6,287 nucleotides of DNA, from NCBI GenBank assembly GCA_017990305.1, contig JAGNOB010000122.1, forward strand, positions 1 through 6,287. The letters are read 5' to 3'. Positions within the stretch are counted from its first letter, which is position 1; every line of letters begins with the position of its first letter. Below the pieces are notes generated by a model. It was not told the DNA's origin. It worked only from the letters and a program-made list of their open reading frames with translations, and ran no database searches. Shown piece by piece: positions 1-5,317 of this stretch. This DNA comes from Leucobacter sp. (lineage in GTDB: Bacteria > Actinomycetota > Actinomycetes > Actinomycetales > Microbacteriaceae). The position numbers were made by a program, and so were the translations under genes.

Positions 1-415
1 CGGCAGGGTCACCGCGAGAAACCCGAGCACGGGCACTGACTGCAGCACGTCGAGAATCGGGATCATGATTCGCTCGGCGTGCCGTACGCGTGCGACGATC
101 GTTGCGTAGACGAACGAGAACGCGACCGAGAACGCGAGTGCAACGAACATGCGCAGGAGCGAGCGGGCTGCGTAGTAGGGCAAATGTACCGGGTCGGTGG
201 ACACGGCGGTCGGGGATGTTGTCTGGTCGAAGGGTGCTGTGAGATCCGGGGAGACCTGCGAGACCGCCCAGAACGCAATGAATAGACCCGCGAAGACGAC
301 GATGTCAGCGATCCGGCTGCGGCTGCCGCGTGGGGGAGCGACGGGGCCGCGCAGCGGCTCTGCAGGTAGCGGTTCGATGTCCAGCTCCTGTCTCTCAGCG
401 GGCGAGGGCTCTCAT
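1..415 (-). CDS. ABC transporter permease, anion type with duplicated permease domains (N-terminal part; start unclear)
   Basis: This is the N-terminal part of an inner-membrane permease, cut by the left window edge. Reading the minus strand with codons at 1-3, 4-6 and so on gives an open frame from 411 down to 1. It holds a first membrane helix (ADIVVFAGLFIAFWAVSQ), then LPYYAARSLLRM, a second hydrophobic helix, and ERIMIPILDVLQSVPVLGFL. The LPYYA-RSL-RM and DVLQSVPVLGF motifs are what I know from the COG4986-type anion ABC permeases (nitrate/sulfonate/bicarbonate-like), usually about 550-600 aa with two permease halves. The substrate cannot be told. The frame has a TGA at 412-414 and no ATG, GTG or TTG before the first helix. 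An ATG at 413-415 with GGGAG five bases upstream is one base out of frame and stops after six codons. The start is therefore a rare CTG, or there is an indel or sequence error between about 395 and 415. It is divergent from the ArsR-type repressor, which may control it. Confidence 0.8.
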
Positions 416-479
416 TGGCGCTCCCAGCCTATGACATGCAATAACTTGCGCAAATTGCAGAATGAGGGATCATTAGTAG
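416..479. promoter_or_regulatory. Divergent promoter/operator between permease and ArsR-type repressor
   Basis: This 64-bp gap separates the two divergent genes. It holds a near-palindrome at 437-459: outer arms TGCAAT (437-442) and ATTGCA (454-459) around the perfect palindrome TTGCGCAA (446-453), whose centre is offset by about 1.5 bp. For the minus-strand permease, a TAGGCT -10 box lies at 431-426 and a weak TTGCGC -35 at 453-448 (16-bp spacer). For the repressor, TAACTT at 442-447 fits TAnnnT and lies inside the palindrome, and GAGGGA at 464-469 is a ribosome-binding site with a long 10-nt spacer to the ATG at 480. A repressor bound to the palindrome would cover promoter elements of both genes, the usual autoregulated ArsR arrangement. 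The repeats are seen; their operator role is inferred. Confidence 0.5.
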
Positions 480-881
480 ATGGACGACCACGACTTATCT
501 GACGCTCCCGCCCTTCCCGCCATCACCGACGCGCAACTACAGGCGGCCGCCGCAACGTTCGACATGCTGTCCACGCCGACCAGGCTCCACCTCGTCTGGC
601 TCCTCGCGTCGGGGGAATACGACGTCTCGACACTCGCCGAGCGCGCGAACGCCAACGTCCCTGCCATCAGCCAGCACCTTGCAAAGCTCCGAGCAGCTGG
701 CATCGTCGCCGCGCGACGAGATGGCCGCAGGCAGCTGTATCGGGTGGAGGATCCGCACATTCTCGCTGTTGTCGCCCAAATGTTCAGCCACATCGCGCCC
801 GACGGCACGCTGGCAGCGGAGTCCGATGAGCGACGCGCCCCACGAGCTCCGCGGTTCGCGGTGGCCGAGCCCGCACACTAG
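480..881 (+). CDS. ArsR/SmtB-family metal-responsive repressor, NmtR-like
   Basis: This is a 133-aa winged-helix repressor of the ArsR/SmtB family, which leaves DNA on binding metal. Helix 1 and the family start motif are at about residues 18-37 (FDMLSTPTRLHLVWLL), the recognition helix is about 58-73 (NVPAISQHLAKLRAAG), and the wing is 75-88 (RRDGRRQLYR). In the dimer helix, D91, H93 and H104 reproduce the spacing DxH-x10-H of the NmtR Ni/Co site as I remember it; the fourth NmtR ligand (H107) is a proline here. The ArsR-type CxC and the CmtR-type cysteines are absent, so a Ni, Co or Zn sensor is more likely than an arsenic one. The tail from about 113 is charged and probably disordered. The ATG at 480 is the first in frame, with GAGGGA upstream. 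It likely represses itself and the divergent permease gene; the metal is inferred. Confidence 0.9.
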   Translation: MDDHDLSDAPALPAITDAQLQAAAATFDMLSTPTRLHLVWLLASGEYDVSTLAERANANVPAISQHLAKLRAAGIVAARRDGRRQLYRVEDPHILAVVAQMFSHIAPDGTLAAESDERRAPRAPRFAVAEPAH

Positions 882-913
882 CGCGACGCCTGCACTCCCC
901 ACCGCGCCCACGC

Positions 914-963
914 TCTGCCGAAGTGGACGCCGGCCGGCTGCAATGCCGCCAAGCTTCGGCAGA
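914..963. terminator. Inverted repeat between convergent genes, probable bidirectional terminator
   Basis: A perfect 10-bp inverted repeat, TCTGCCGAAG (914-923) and CTTCGGCAGA (954-963), encloses a second small stem CGGC/GCCG (935-938 and 945-948) with a 6-nt loop. It lies 32 bp after the repressor stop and directly abuts the stop codon of the minus-strand gene (964-966). There is no T-tract on either strand, which is common for actinobacterial hairpin terminators. The repeat is seen; its function follows from its place between convergent genes. Confidence 0.55.
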
Positions 964-1500
964 TCACATGTGTTGCGTCGGCGGGTGTATGAGGAGGTCG
1001 ACGCGCTCAGCGAGATACGCCGCGAGCGTCTGCGCCCCGTCCAGCGGAGCGCCGGCTCGCCAACGCACCCGGAGCTCCCCGTCAACCACGCCCAACGGGA
1101 GTTCTGGGGCGAGCACGGCCAAGGAGGGCTCATCAAGCGTCACGGGCAGTGCGTCGAAGTTCACGGCCGTCCCCTCGGGGTAGCCTCCCTGCAGCGCAGC
1201 TGCCGCAATATCGCGGCGCTCCTCCCGAGATACTGACTGGTTGCCAGGGTAGGGGCGGACAGCGGAGCGAGTTGCGCGGCCCGCAACGAACAGCGCGGGC
1301 GCGGCGGGGTCCGAGCCGACGAGGAGCGTACCGAGCCGCCACACCTCTCCGAGCGGTTGCATCGTTGCTTTGCGGCGTATGAGGAGTTTGCGTCGCTCCG
1401 GCACGAATAGAGCGAGTGCCTCAGGCGGCACCTCCGCATCTCGCAGTTTCGATGCGGCCTCCCGTACGGCCTCCGTCACACCAGTCACAAGCTCACTCAC
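964..1500 (-). CDS. Conserved-looking protein of unknown function (about 178 aa)
   Basis: I cannot assign a function. The product is about 178 aa, soluble, with no signal peptide, membrane helix or obvious catalytic motif. Its composition is that of a real folded protein: an N-terminal helix (residues about 1-18), a strand-rich stretch with LALFVPERRKLLIRRKATM and LGEVWRLGTLLVG, a middle segment QSVSREERRDIAAAAL, and a C-terminal AAYLAERVDLLIHPP. I have an impression of similar short proteins in Microbacteriaceae, sometimes loosely named, but do not trust any name. The GTG at 1500 is preferred (MSELVTG) because a TACACT -10 box ends exactly 7 nt before it and no Shine-Dalgarno is visible, which fits a leaderless start. 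An upstream in-frame GTG at 1518 would add six residues but lies ahead of that box. It is divergent from the exporter/CYTH gene, only 42 bp away. Confidence 0.75.
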   Translation of the reverse strand: MSELVTGVTEAVREAASKLRDAEVPPEALALFVPERRKLLIRRKATMQPLGEVWRLGTLLVGSDPAAPALFVAGRATRSAVRPYPGNQSVSREERRDIAAAALQGGYPEGTAVNFDALPVTLDEPSLAVLAPELPLGVVDGELRVRWRAGAPLDGAQTLAAYLAERVDLLIHPPTQHM

Positions 1501-1507
1501 GAAGCTA

Positions 1508-1513
1508 AGTGTA
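1508..1513 (-). promoter_or_regulatory. Candidate leaderless promoter (-10 TACACT) for the unknown minus-strand gene
   Basis: On the minus strand TACACT is followed by TAGCTTC and then the GTG at 1500, so transcription would start at or next to the start codon. There is no ribosome-binding site in the intervening bases and no clear -35 box. Confidence 0.5.
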
Positions 1514-1529
1514 AGCACCTCGCGGGGTT

Positions 1530-1535
1530 TAGGCT
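1530..1535 (+). promoter_or_regulatory. Candidate leaderless promoter (-10 TAGGCT) for the EamA-CYTH gene
   Basis: TAGGCT is followed by seven bases, GGGGAGG, and then the ATG at 1543. The purine run touches the ATG with no spacer, so it cannot act as a normal Shine-Dalgarno for it; the spacing instead suits transcription beginning at the ATG. No convincing -35 box is visible, and the -35 region overlaps the divergent promoter. Confidence 0.5.
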
Positions 1536-1542
1536 GGGGAGG

Positions 1543-3138
1543 ATGCAGACTCAGCCCACCAGATCCGCGACGGTTCGCGCAATGTTCCTCGTGCTTGCGG
1601 GCTCAATCGGCATGCAGGCAGGGGCCGCCATCTCGATCTCGTTGTTCGCCGATCTTGGCGCGGCTGGGACAAGCGGATTGCGAATGCTCATCGCGGCGGT
1701 CATCATGTTCCTGCTGTTCCGCCCGCGGTTGCGGGGGAGAACCCGCGAGGAGTGGCTCGGGATCGTGCTGTATGGCGCGGCGATGGCCGCGATGAACCAG
1801 CTGTTGTATCAGGCGATTGATCGGCTGCCGCTCGGCGTCGCAACCACGCTCGACTTCCTGGGCCCCTGCATGGTTGCGTTTTTTGCTTCACGCAGGCTCC
1901 GCGAAGGGTTGCTCGCCGTCGCCGCGTTCGCAGGTGTCGTGCTCATGGCAGGGTTCGGCGGGCCGTTTGACCCGATCGGGATCATCTGGGGCCTGCTCGC
2001 GGGCGCGAGCTTCGCCGGCTACACGCTGCTCGCACCGCGCATCGGTCACTCCGACGGTGGGCTGCAAAGCGTCGCTCTGTCACTCGCCGTGGCCGGCGTG
2101 CTGACGCTCCCGTTCTCGCTGCCGGTCATCACCGTGGCGACGCTGCCGCAGTGGGGGCTGCTCGCGCTGTCCGCGCTGATCGGGACAGCGCTCGCGGTGT
2201 CGGTAGACACCGTCGCTGGTCGCCTGACATCTGCCCGGATCCTCGGTGTTTTCTTCGCCTTCGACCCTGTGGTCGGTACGATCGTCGGCGTGCTCTTTCT
2301 CGATCAACTCCTCACCCCGACCGCCCTCTTCGGCATTCTCCTCGTTGTCGTAGCCGGCGCGGCGATCGTCTGGCTCGCCGGGCGCAACCAGGTCGCCACC
2401 GGTGCGGAGCGGCCGACTGCCGCTCCCGCGACGGAATCGCTTGAGATTGAGCGGAAGTACGAGGTCGCAGCGGAAAGCGAGATCCCGTCGGCTGCCGCCT
2501 TCTCCGGCGTCGGGCTCGGTGTCGGCGCCCCCGAGACGCACGTGATGCACGCACGGTACTACGACACCCCAGACGGCGCGCTCGCGCGGCAGGCAGTCGC
2601 GATGCGCGTTCGCGAGGGCGGTGCCGACGAGGGCTGGCATGTGAAAGCGAAGGGTGCTGCCGGAACCCGCGAGCTGCACTGGCCCCTCGCAGACGACATG
2701 CCGCAGGGACTCGTTGACGAACTGCGTACGTGGATAGGCGATGCCGCCGAACGGGTGCAGCCCATTGCCGAGCTCCACACGGAGCGCCGCATCGTCCGGC
2801 TGGTCGACCCCGCCGGTGTCGAGGTTGTCGAACTGGCCGACGACCGAGTGCGGGCGAGCGATCTTCGCGCCGGATCCGGATCGGGCCGCGTGGACCGCGC
2901 CTGGCGTGAGTGGGAAGCCGAGCTCATGCACGGCGCAGACGAAGCATGGCTGGACCGAGTGGGAACTGTCCTCGAAGCGGCTGGTGCATACGCGTCGCCG
3001 AGCTCGGCGAAGATCGCGCGAGCCACCGGAACCCTTGTCGCGCTCGCCACTGCGAAGGGCGCGCCGGCCGAGGTGATCGCGCAGCTGCAGGAGATGGACA
3101 GGGTGGATCAAGCTGCCGCGCGTAGGCTGGGCACATGA
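1543..3138 (+). CDS. EamA/RhtA-type membrane exporter fused to a CYTH triphosphate-tunnel domain
   Basis: This 531-aa protein joins two normally separate families. Residues about 13-280 form a ten-helix drug/metabolite transporter of the EamA/RhtA kind, with TLDFLGP (102-108) like the RhtA motif after helix 4 and DPVVGTIVGVLFLDQ (241-255) in the second half; members export amino acids or other metabolites. A Pro/Ala/Thr-rich linker (about 281-299) leads to a complete CYTH domain (300-500). The CYTH signature ExExK is intact (E301, E303, K305), as are the tunnel residues R355 and R357, K368 and K370, E377, R415 and R416, E430, D433/D434, E456/E458/E460 and K490 in SSAKIAR. CYTH enzymes hydrolyse thiamine triphosphate or tripolyphosphate, or act as class IV adenylyl cyclases. 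Ten helices place the CYTH domain in the cytosol. There is no in-frame ATG, GTG or TTG between the last helix and the ExExK motif, so the domain cannot easily be made alone. The 3' end overlaps the next gene by ATGA. The transported substrate and CYTH activity are unknown. Confidence 0.92.
   Translation: MQTQPTRSATVRAMFLVLAGSIGMQAGAAISISLFADLGAAGTSGLRMLIAAVIMFLLFRPRLRGRTREEWLGIVLYGAAMAAMNQLLYQAIDRLPLGVATTLDFLGPCMVAFFASRRLREGLLAVAAFAGVVLMAGFGGPFDPIGIIWGLLAGASFAGYTLLAPRIGHSDGGLQSVALSLAVAGVLTLPFSLPVITVATLPQWGLLALSALIGTALAVSVDTVAGRLTSARILGVFFAFDPVVGTIVGVLFLDQLLTPTALFGILLVVVAGAAIVWLAGRNQVATGAERPTAAPATESLEIERKYEVAAESEIPSAAAFSGVGLGVGAPETHVMHARYYDTPDGALARQAVAMRVREGGADEGWHVKAKGAAGTRELHWPLADDMPQGLVDELRTWIGDAAERVQPIAELHTERRIVRLVDPAGVEVVELADDRVRASDLRAGSGSGRVDRAWREWEAELMHGADEAWLDRVGTVLEAAGAYASPSSAKIARATGTLVALATAKGAPAEVIAQLQEMDRVDQAAARRLGT
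3123..3128 (+). promoter_or_regulatory. Candidate internal leaderless promoter (-10 TAGGCT) for the 70-aa membrane protein
   Basis: TAGGCT lies in the last codons of the fusion gene, followed by GGGCAC and the ATG at 3135. The nine bases TAGGCTGGG are identical to those before the fusion gene itself. No Shine-Dalgarno precedes this ATG, so it is either read leaderless from here or coupled to translation of the fusion gene through the ATGA overlap. Confidence 0.35.
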
Positions 3139-3347
3139 GCAAGTCATCGAAGCCGAAGAAGAACCCGCAGGGCAAGGGCGAAGAGCCGACTCCAGAAGCC
3201 CGCAGGAAGCAGGTGCTGCTCGGGCTCGCGATGGGCGCGGTGATGGGGCTCGTGCTCTGGTACTTCACGCAGTTCTGGATGTGGTTTCCCGCGGGGCTCA
3301 CCGTCGGCCTTGCGACCGGCGTGATCATGAAGCCGCCTGCCAAGTAG
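3135..3347 (+). CDS. Small two-helix membrane protein, 70 aa
   Basis: I do not recognise a named family. The 70-aa product has a strongly basic, Lys-rich N-terminus (residues 1-25, including SKPKKN and EARRK), then two hydrophobic segments (about 26-44 and 51-65) joined by the short aromatic turn TQFWMW, and a PPAK tail. By the positive-inside rule both ends face the cytosol. It overlaps the EamA-CYTH gene by ATGA, so translational coupling and a shared transcript are likely, and it could be an accessory subunit of the exporter; that role is inference from position only. A terminator-like hairpin follows 15 bp after the stop. Confidence 0.8.
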   Translation: MSKSSKPKKNPQGKGEEPTPEARRKQVLLGLAMGAVMGLVLWYFTQFWMWFPAGLTVGLATGVIMKPPAK

Positions 3348-3361
3348 CAGCCGAGTCGCAA

Positions 3362-3398
3362 TACGTGCGCAGGGACACCGCAGTTCCGGGCGCATGTA
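3362..3398 (+). terminator. Terminator-like hairpin after the EamA-CYTH unit, touching the next -10 box
   Basis: A 9-bp stem pairs 3362-3370 (TACGTGCGC) with 3390-3398 (GCGCATGTA), with one G-U pair. Inside it a second 5-bp stem pairs GGGAC (3372-3376) with GTTCC (3383-3387), one G-U pair and a 6-nt loop. No T-tract follows. The position just after the 70-aa gene fits termination. The right arm runs into the TACACT box at 3397-3402. Confidence 0.45.
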
Positions 3399-3402
3399 CA
3401 CT
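3397..3402 (+). promoter_or_regulatory. Candidate promoter (-10 TACACT) for the oxidoreductase-cupin pair
   Basis: TACACT fits the TAnnnT -10 pattern and would start a transcript near 3409, giving a leader of about 30 nt. The best -35 match, GGGACA at 3372-3377, is 19 bp upstream and weak. Within the leader, GAGGA (3422-3426) is far from the ATG at 3439 (12 nt), while GAAAG (3429-3433) is better spaced but poor, so translation initiation looks modest. Confidence 0.4.
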
Positions 3403-3438
3403 CAGAAACGACCCCAATGACGAGGACTGAAAGCGATC

Positions 3439-4860
3439 ATGGAACAGACCGTATTTGAAACGCACCGGCCAGCGGCGCGAATCGTTGACGATTCGCTTGC
3501 CGACACGAAGCACGGCGTGTTTTGGCTCGAGGACGTCGCCGACACAGCGGTCGCCTATCCGAAGCTCGACGGGAGCGTGACCGTCGACGATGCTGTTGTC
3601 GGTGGCGGCTACGCGGGGCTCTGGACAGCGATCAAGCTCAAGCAGGAACACCCGGAGCGGCGAGTCATCCTGCTCGAAGCGGTCAAGATCGGGTGGGCGG
3701 CGTCCGGGCGCAACGGCGGGTTCTGCGAGGCGAGCATTTCGCACGGCGAACCGAACGCCGAGGCTCGCTGGCCAGACGAGACAGGCACGCTTCGCCGCAT
3801 CGGCTACGAAAACCTCGACGCGATGGAACAGTTCATCACCGAGCATGAGCTTGACGTCGACTGGGAGCGAACCGGCCAACTGTCGGTCGCGAACCACGAA
3901 TATCAGGTGGACTGGGTTGGCGAGAGCCCCGATCCGCACGTGGTGGCCCTCTCCGAGGCTGAGGTGCGCGCCCGCGTGAATTCCCCGACGTTCCTTGCCG
4001 GCGAGTTCTCGCCGCGTGAGAACGCAAACCTGCACCCGGCGAAGCTCGCGGTCGAGCTCGCGAAGTTCGCCGCGAAGATCGGCGTTGAAATTCACGAGGG
4101 AACCCCTGTTGATCGCCTCGAGGGGCGGGACGACGAACCGATCCTGCTTGAGACGAAGCGGGGCACCGTCACCGCAGAGCGCGTGGCACTCTGCACCAAT
4201 GTGTTCCCGTCGCTGCTCAAGCGCTACCGCTTCCACACGGTGCCGGTCTACGACTACGTGCTCATGACTGAGCCGTTGAGTGACGCGCAGTTGGCATCGA
4301 TCGGCTGGGACGGGCGCGAGGGCCTCGCCGATATGGCGAACCAGTTCCACTACTCCCGACTGACCGCCGACAACCGGATTCTCTGGGGCGGCTACGACGC
4401 GGTGTACCACGTCGGTGGCCGGATCAAGCGTGAGTACGAGGATCGAATGGAGAGCCACCGCAAACTCGCGAGCCACTTCTTCACGACGTTCCCGCAGCTT
4501 GCCGGGTTGAAGTTCACGCACCGCTGGGCGGGCGTGATCGACACGTCGACGCGCTTCTGCGCATTCTTCGGGCAGGCACACGGCGGCCGCGTGCAATATG
4601 TTTCGGGCTTTACGGGCCTGGGCGTCGGCGCGACGCACTTCGCTGCCGACGTGATCGTGGATCGGCTTGAGGGTCGCGTGACCGAGCGCACCGAACTCGA
4701 GATGGTGCGGAGCATCCCGCTGCCGTTCCCGCCCGAGCCTGTGGCCTCGATCGGGATCAACCTCACCCGCTGGTCACTCGACCGTGCGGATCACAACCGG
4801 GGCAAGCGCAACGTCATTCTGAAGACGCTCGACGCTGTCGGCTTGGGGTTTGACTCGTGA
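3439..4860 (+). CDS. FAD-dependent oxidoreductase, DAO family (amine/amino-acid oxidase-like)
   Basis: This 473-aa flavoprotein belongs to the DAO superfamily that includes gamma-glutamylputrescine oxidase (PuuB/OrdL) and glycine/sarcosine oxidases; these oxidise a C-N bond of an amine or amino acid using FAD. The Rossmann dinucleotide motif GGGYAG is at 55-60, the ribose-binding acidic residue E80 ends the second strand (VILLE), and the family's SGRNGGF is at 89-95. The C-terminal FAD-binding stretch is SGFTGLGVGATHFAAD (389-404). About 50 residues precede the Rossmann fold, as in PuuB-like members. There is no signal peptide or membrane helix, so it is cytosolic. Length is slightly above the usual 400-470. 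It overlaps the cupin gene by GTGA, so the two are probably co-translated. The substrate cannot be read from the sequence; a polyamine or amino-acid derivative is the family-based guess. Confidence 0.9.
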   Translation: MEQTVFETHRPAARIVDDSLADTKHGVFWLEDVADTAVAYPKLDGSVTVDDAVVGGGYAGLWTAIKLKQEHPERRVILLEAVKIGWAASGRNGGFCEASISHGEPNAEARWPDETGTLRRIGYENLDAMEQFITEHELDVDWERTGQLSVANHEYQVDWVGESPDPHVVALSEAEVRARVNSPTFLAGEFSPRENANLHPAKLAVELAKFAAKIGVEIHEGTPVDRLEGRDDEPILLETKRGTVTAERVALCTNVFPSLLKRYRFHTVPVYDYVLMTEPLSDAQLASIGWDGREGLADMANQFHYSRLTADNRILWGGYDAVYHVGGRIKREYEDRMESHRKLASHFFTTFPQLAGLKFTHRWAGVIDTSTRFCAFFGQAHGGRVQYVSGFTGLGVGATHFAADVIVDRLEGRVTERTELEMVRSIPLPFPPEPVASIGINLTRWSLDRADHNRGKRNVILKTLDAVGLGFDS

Positions 4861-5228
4861 GCGAGCTGCTCCCCGCGGGGAATAACGCCGCCATCTCGGG
4901 GCATGCTGCTGCTGTCGAACTCGCGGCCGTCTCCGCTGCGGATACGGTCGCTGGTACGCCGGTGCAGGGCATCGCTGAGCTCGGCGAGATCGCGGGTGCC
5001 GGCGTCGGTATCTGGGAGCTCCGCGGGGGAACCGTTACTGACACGGAGGTCGAAGAGCTCTTCGTCGTGCTCTCTGGAGGCGCGACGATTGAGTTCCTCA
5101 CCGAGTCCGGGGTCGTTGACCACACGGTCGAGGTTGTCGCGGGTGACGTGATGCGGTTGACCGCGGGAAGCCGGACGCGCTGGACGGTCGCCGACCACAT
5201 TCGCAAGGTGTACATCGCCGAAGCGTGA
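4857..5228 (+). CDS. Cupin_3-type (DUF861/EutQ-like) small beta-barrel protein
   Basis: This 123-aa protein carries a Cupin_3 (DUF861) domain over residues about 45-122, with GIWELRGGTV (51-60), EELFVVLSGGATIEF (66-80), VVAGDVMRLTAG (93-104) and the closing WTV...RKVYIAEA (109-123). The Cupin_3 fold is a small beta-barrel. The histidines of the classical metal-binding cupin motifs are missing (TDTEVEE at 61-67, SRTRW at 105-109), as is common in this subfamily, so a metal-dependent dioxygenase role is unlikely. Such proteins often sit beside DAO-type oxidases, where they may handle the product or a side intermediate; the exact job is unknown. The GTG at 4857 overlaps the oxidoreductase stop by GTGA and has only a loose G-rich tract upstream, which points to translational coupling. 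Confidence 0.85.
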   Translation: MSELLPAGNNAAISGHAAAVELAAVSAADTVAGTPVQGIAELGEIAGAGVGIWELRGGTVTDTEVEELFVVLSGGATIEFLTESGVVDHTVEVVAGDVMRLTAGSRTRWTVADHIRKVYIAEA

Positions 5229-5242
5229 TCGCTGAGGCGGCG

Positions 5243-5268
5243 CAGGGAGGACTGCCTGGGCAGCCCTG
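5243..5268 (+). terminator. Hairpin after the cupin gene, possible terminator
   Basis: CAGGG (5243-5247) can pair with CCCTG (5264-5268), enclosing CTGC/GCAG (5252-5255 and 5260-5263) with a 4-nt loop; the left arm carries a 4-nt bulge. It begins 15 bp after the cupin stop and ends before the next promoter. There is no T-tract, so this is a weak call. Confidence 0.35.
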
Positions 5269-5288
5269 GCCATCCTGAGTGTTCGCTG

Positions 5289-5294
5289 TATGAT
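5289..5294 (+). promoter_or_regulatory. Candidate promoter (-10 TATGAT) for the uracil permease
   Basis: TATGAT differs from the consensus TATAAT by one base and is the best -10 box in the window. A weak CTGGCC lies at the -35 position (5266-5271, 17-bp spacer). Transcription would begin near 5301, leaving a leader of about 66 nt before the ATG at 5367. Confidence 0.55.
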
Positions 5295-5317
5295 GGTCGT
5301 TTGGTTGCGTGCTTGCA

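Noticed and set aside
389..415. Programmed +1 frameshift at CGC-TGA in the permease start region, as in release factor 2.
   Set aside because: It lacks the CTT-TGA-C slippery context and the internal Shine-Dalgarno of the prfB site. A sequence error or unusual start is simpler.
63..502. Plus-strand open frames over the left edge (79-285, 197-502).
   Set aside because: They lie opposite the permease and read as Arg/Gly/Ser-rich sequence without motifs; the minus strand carries the conserved permease motifs.
2401..3138. A separate stand-alone CYTH gene starting in the linker.
   Set aside because: There is no in-frame ATG, GTG or TTG from the last membrane helix to the ExExK motif, and no ribosome-binding site there.
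2080..3147. Open frame of 355 codons on the minus strand opposite the EamA-CYTH gene.
   Set aside because: It is Arg/His/Gly-rich low-complexity sequence opposite a frame with complete CYTH residues.
3417..3458. A 13-codon upstream open frame overlapping the oxidoreductase start.
   Set aside because: It has no good ribosome-binding site and an ATG this short arises often by chance.
3325..4638. Open frame of 437 codons on the minus strand opposite the FAD oxidoreductase.
   Set aside because: It is an antisense shadow with no recognisable motif; the plus-strand frame has the GGGYAG and SGRNGG flavin motifs.
4870..4881. Perfect 12-bp palindrome TCCCCGCGGGGA near the start of the cupin gene.
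   Set aside because: It lies within coding sequence and a palindrome of G and C runs is not rare at this base composition.
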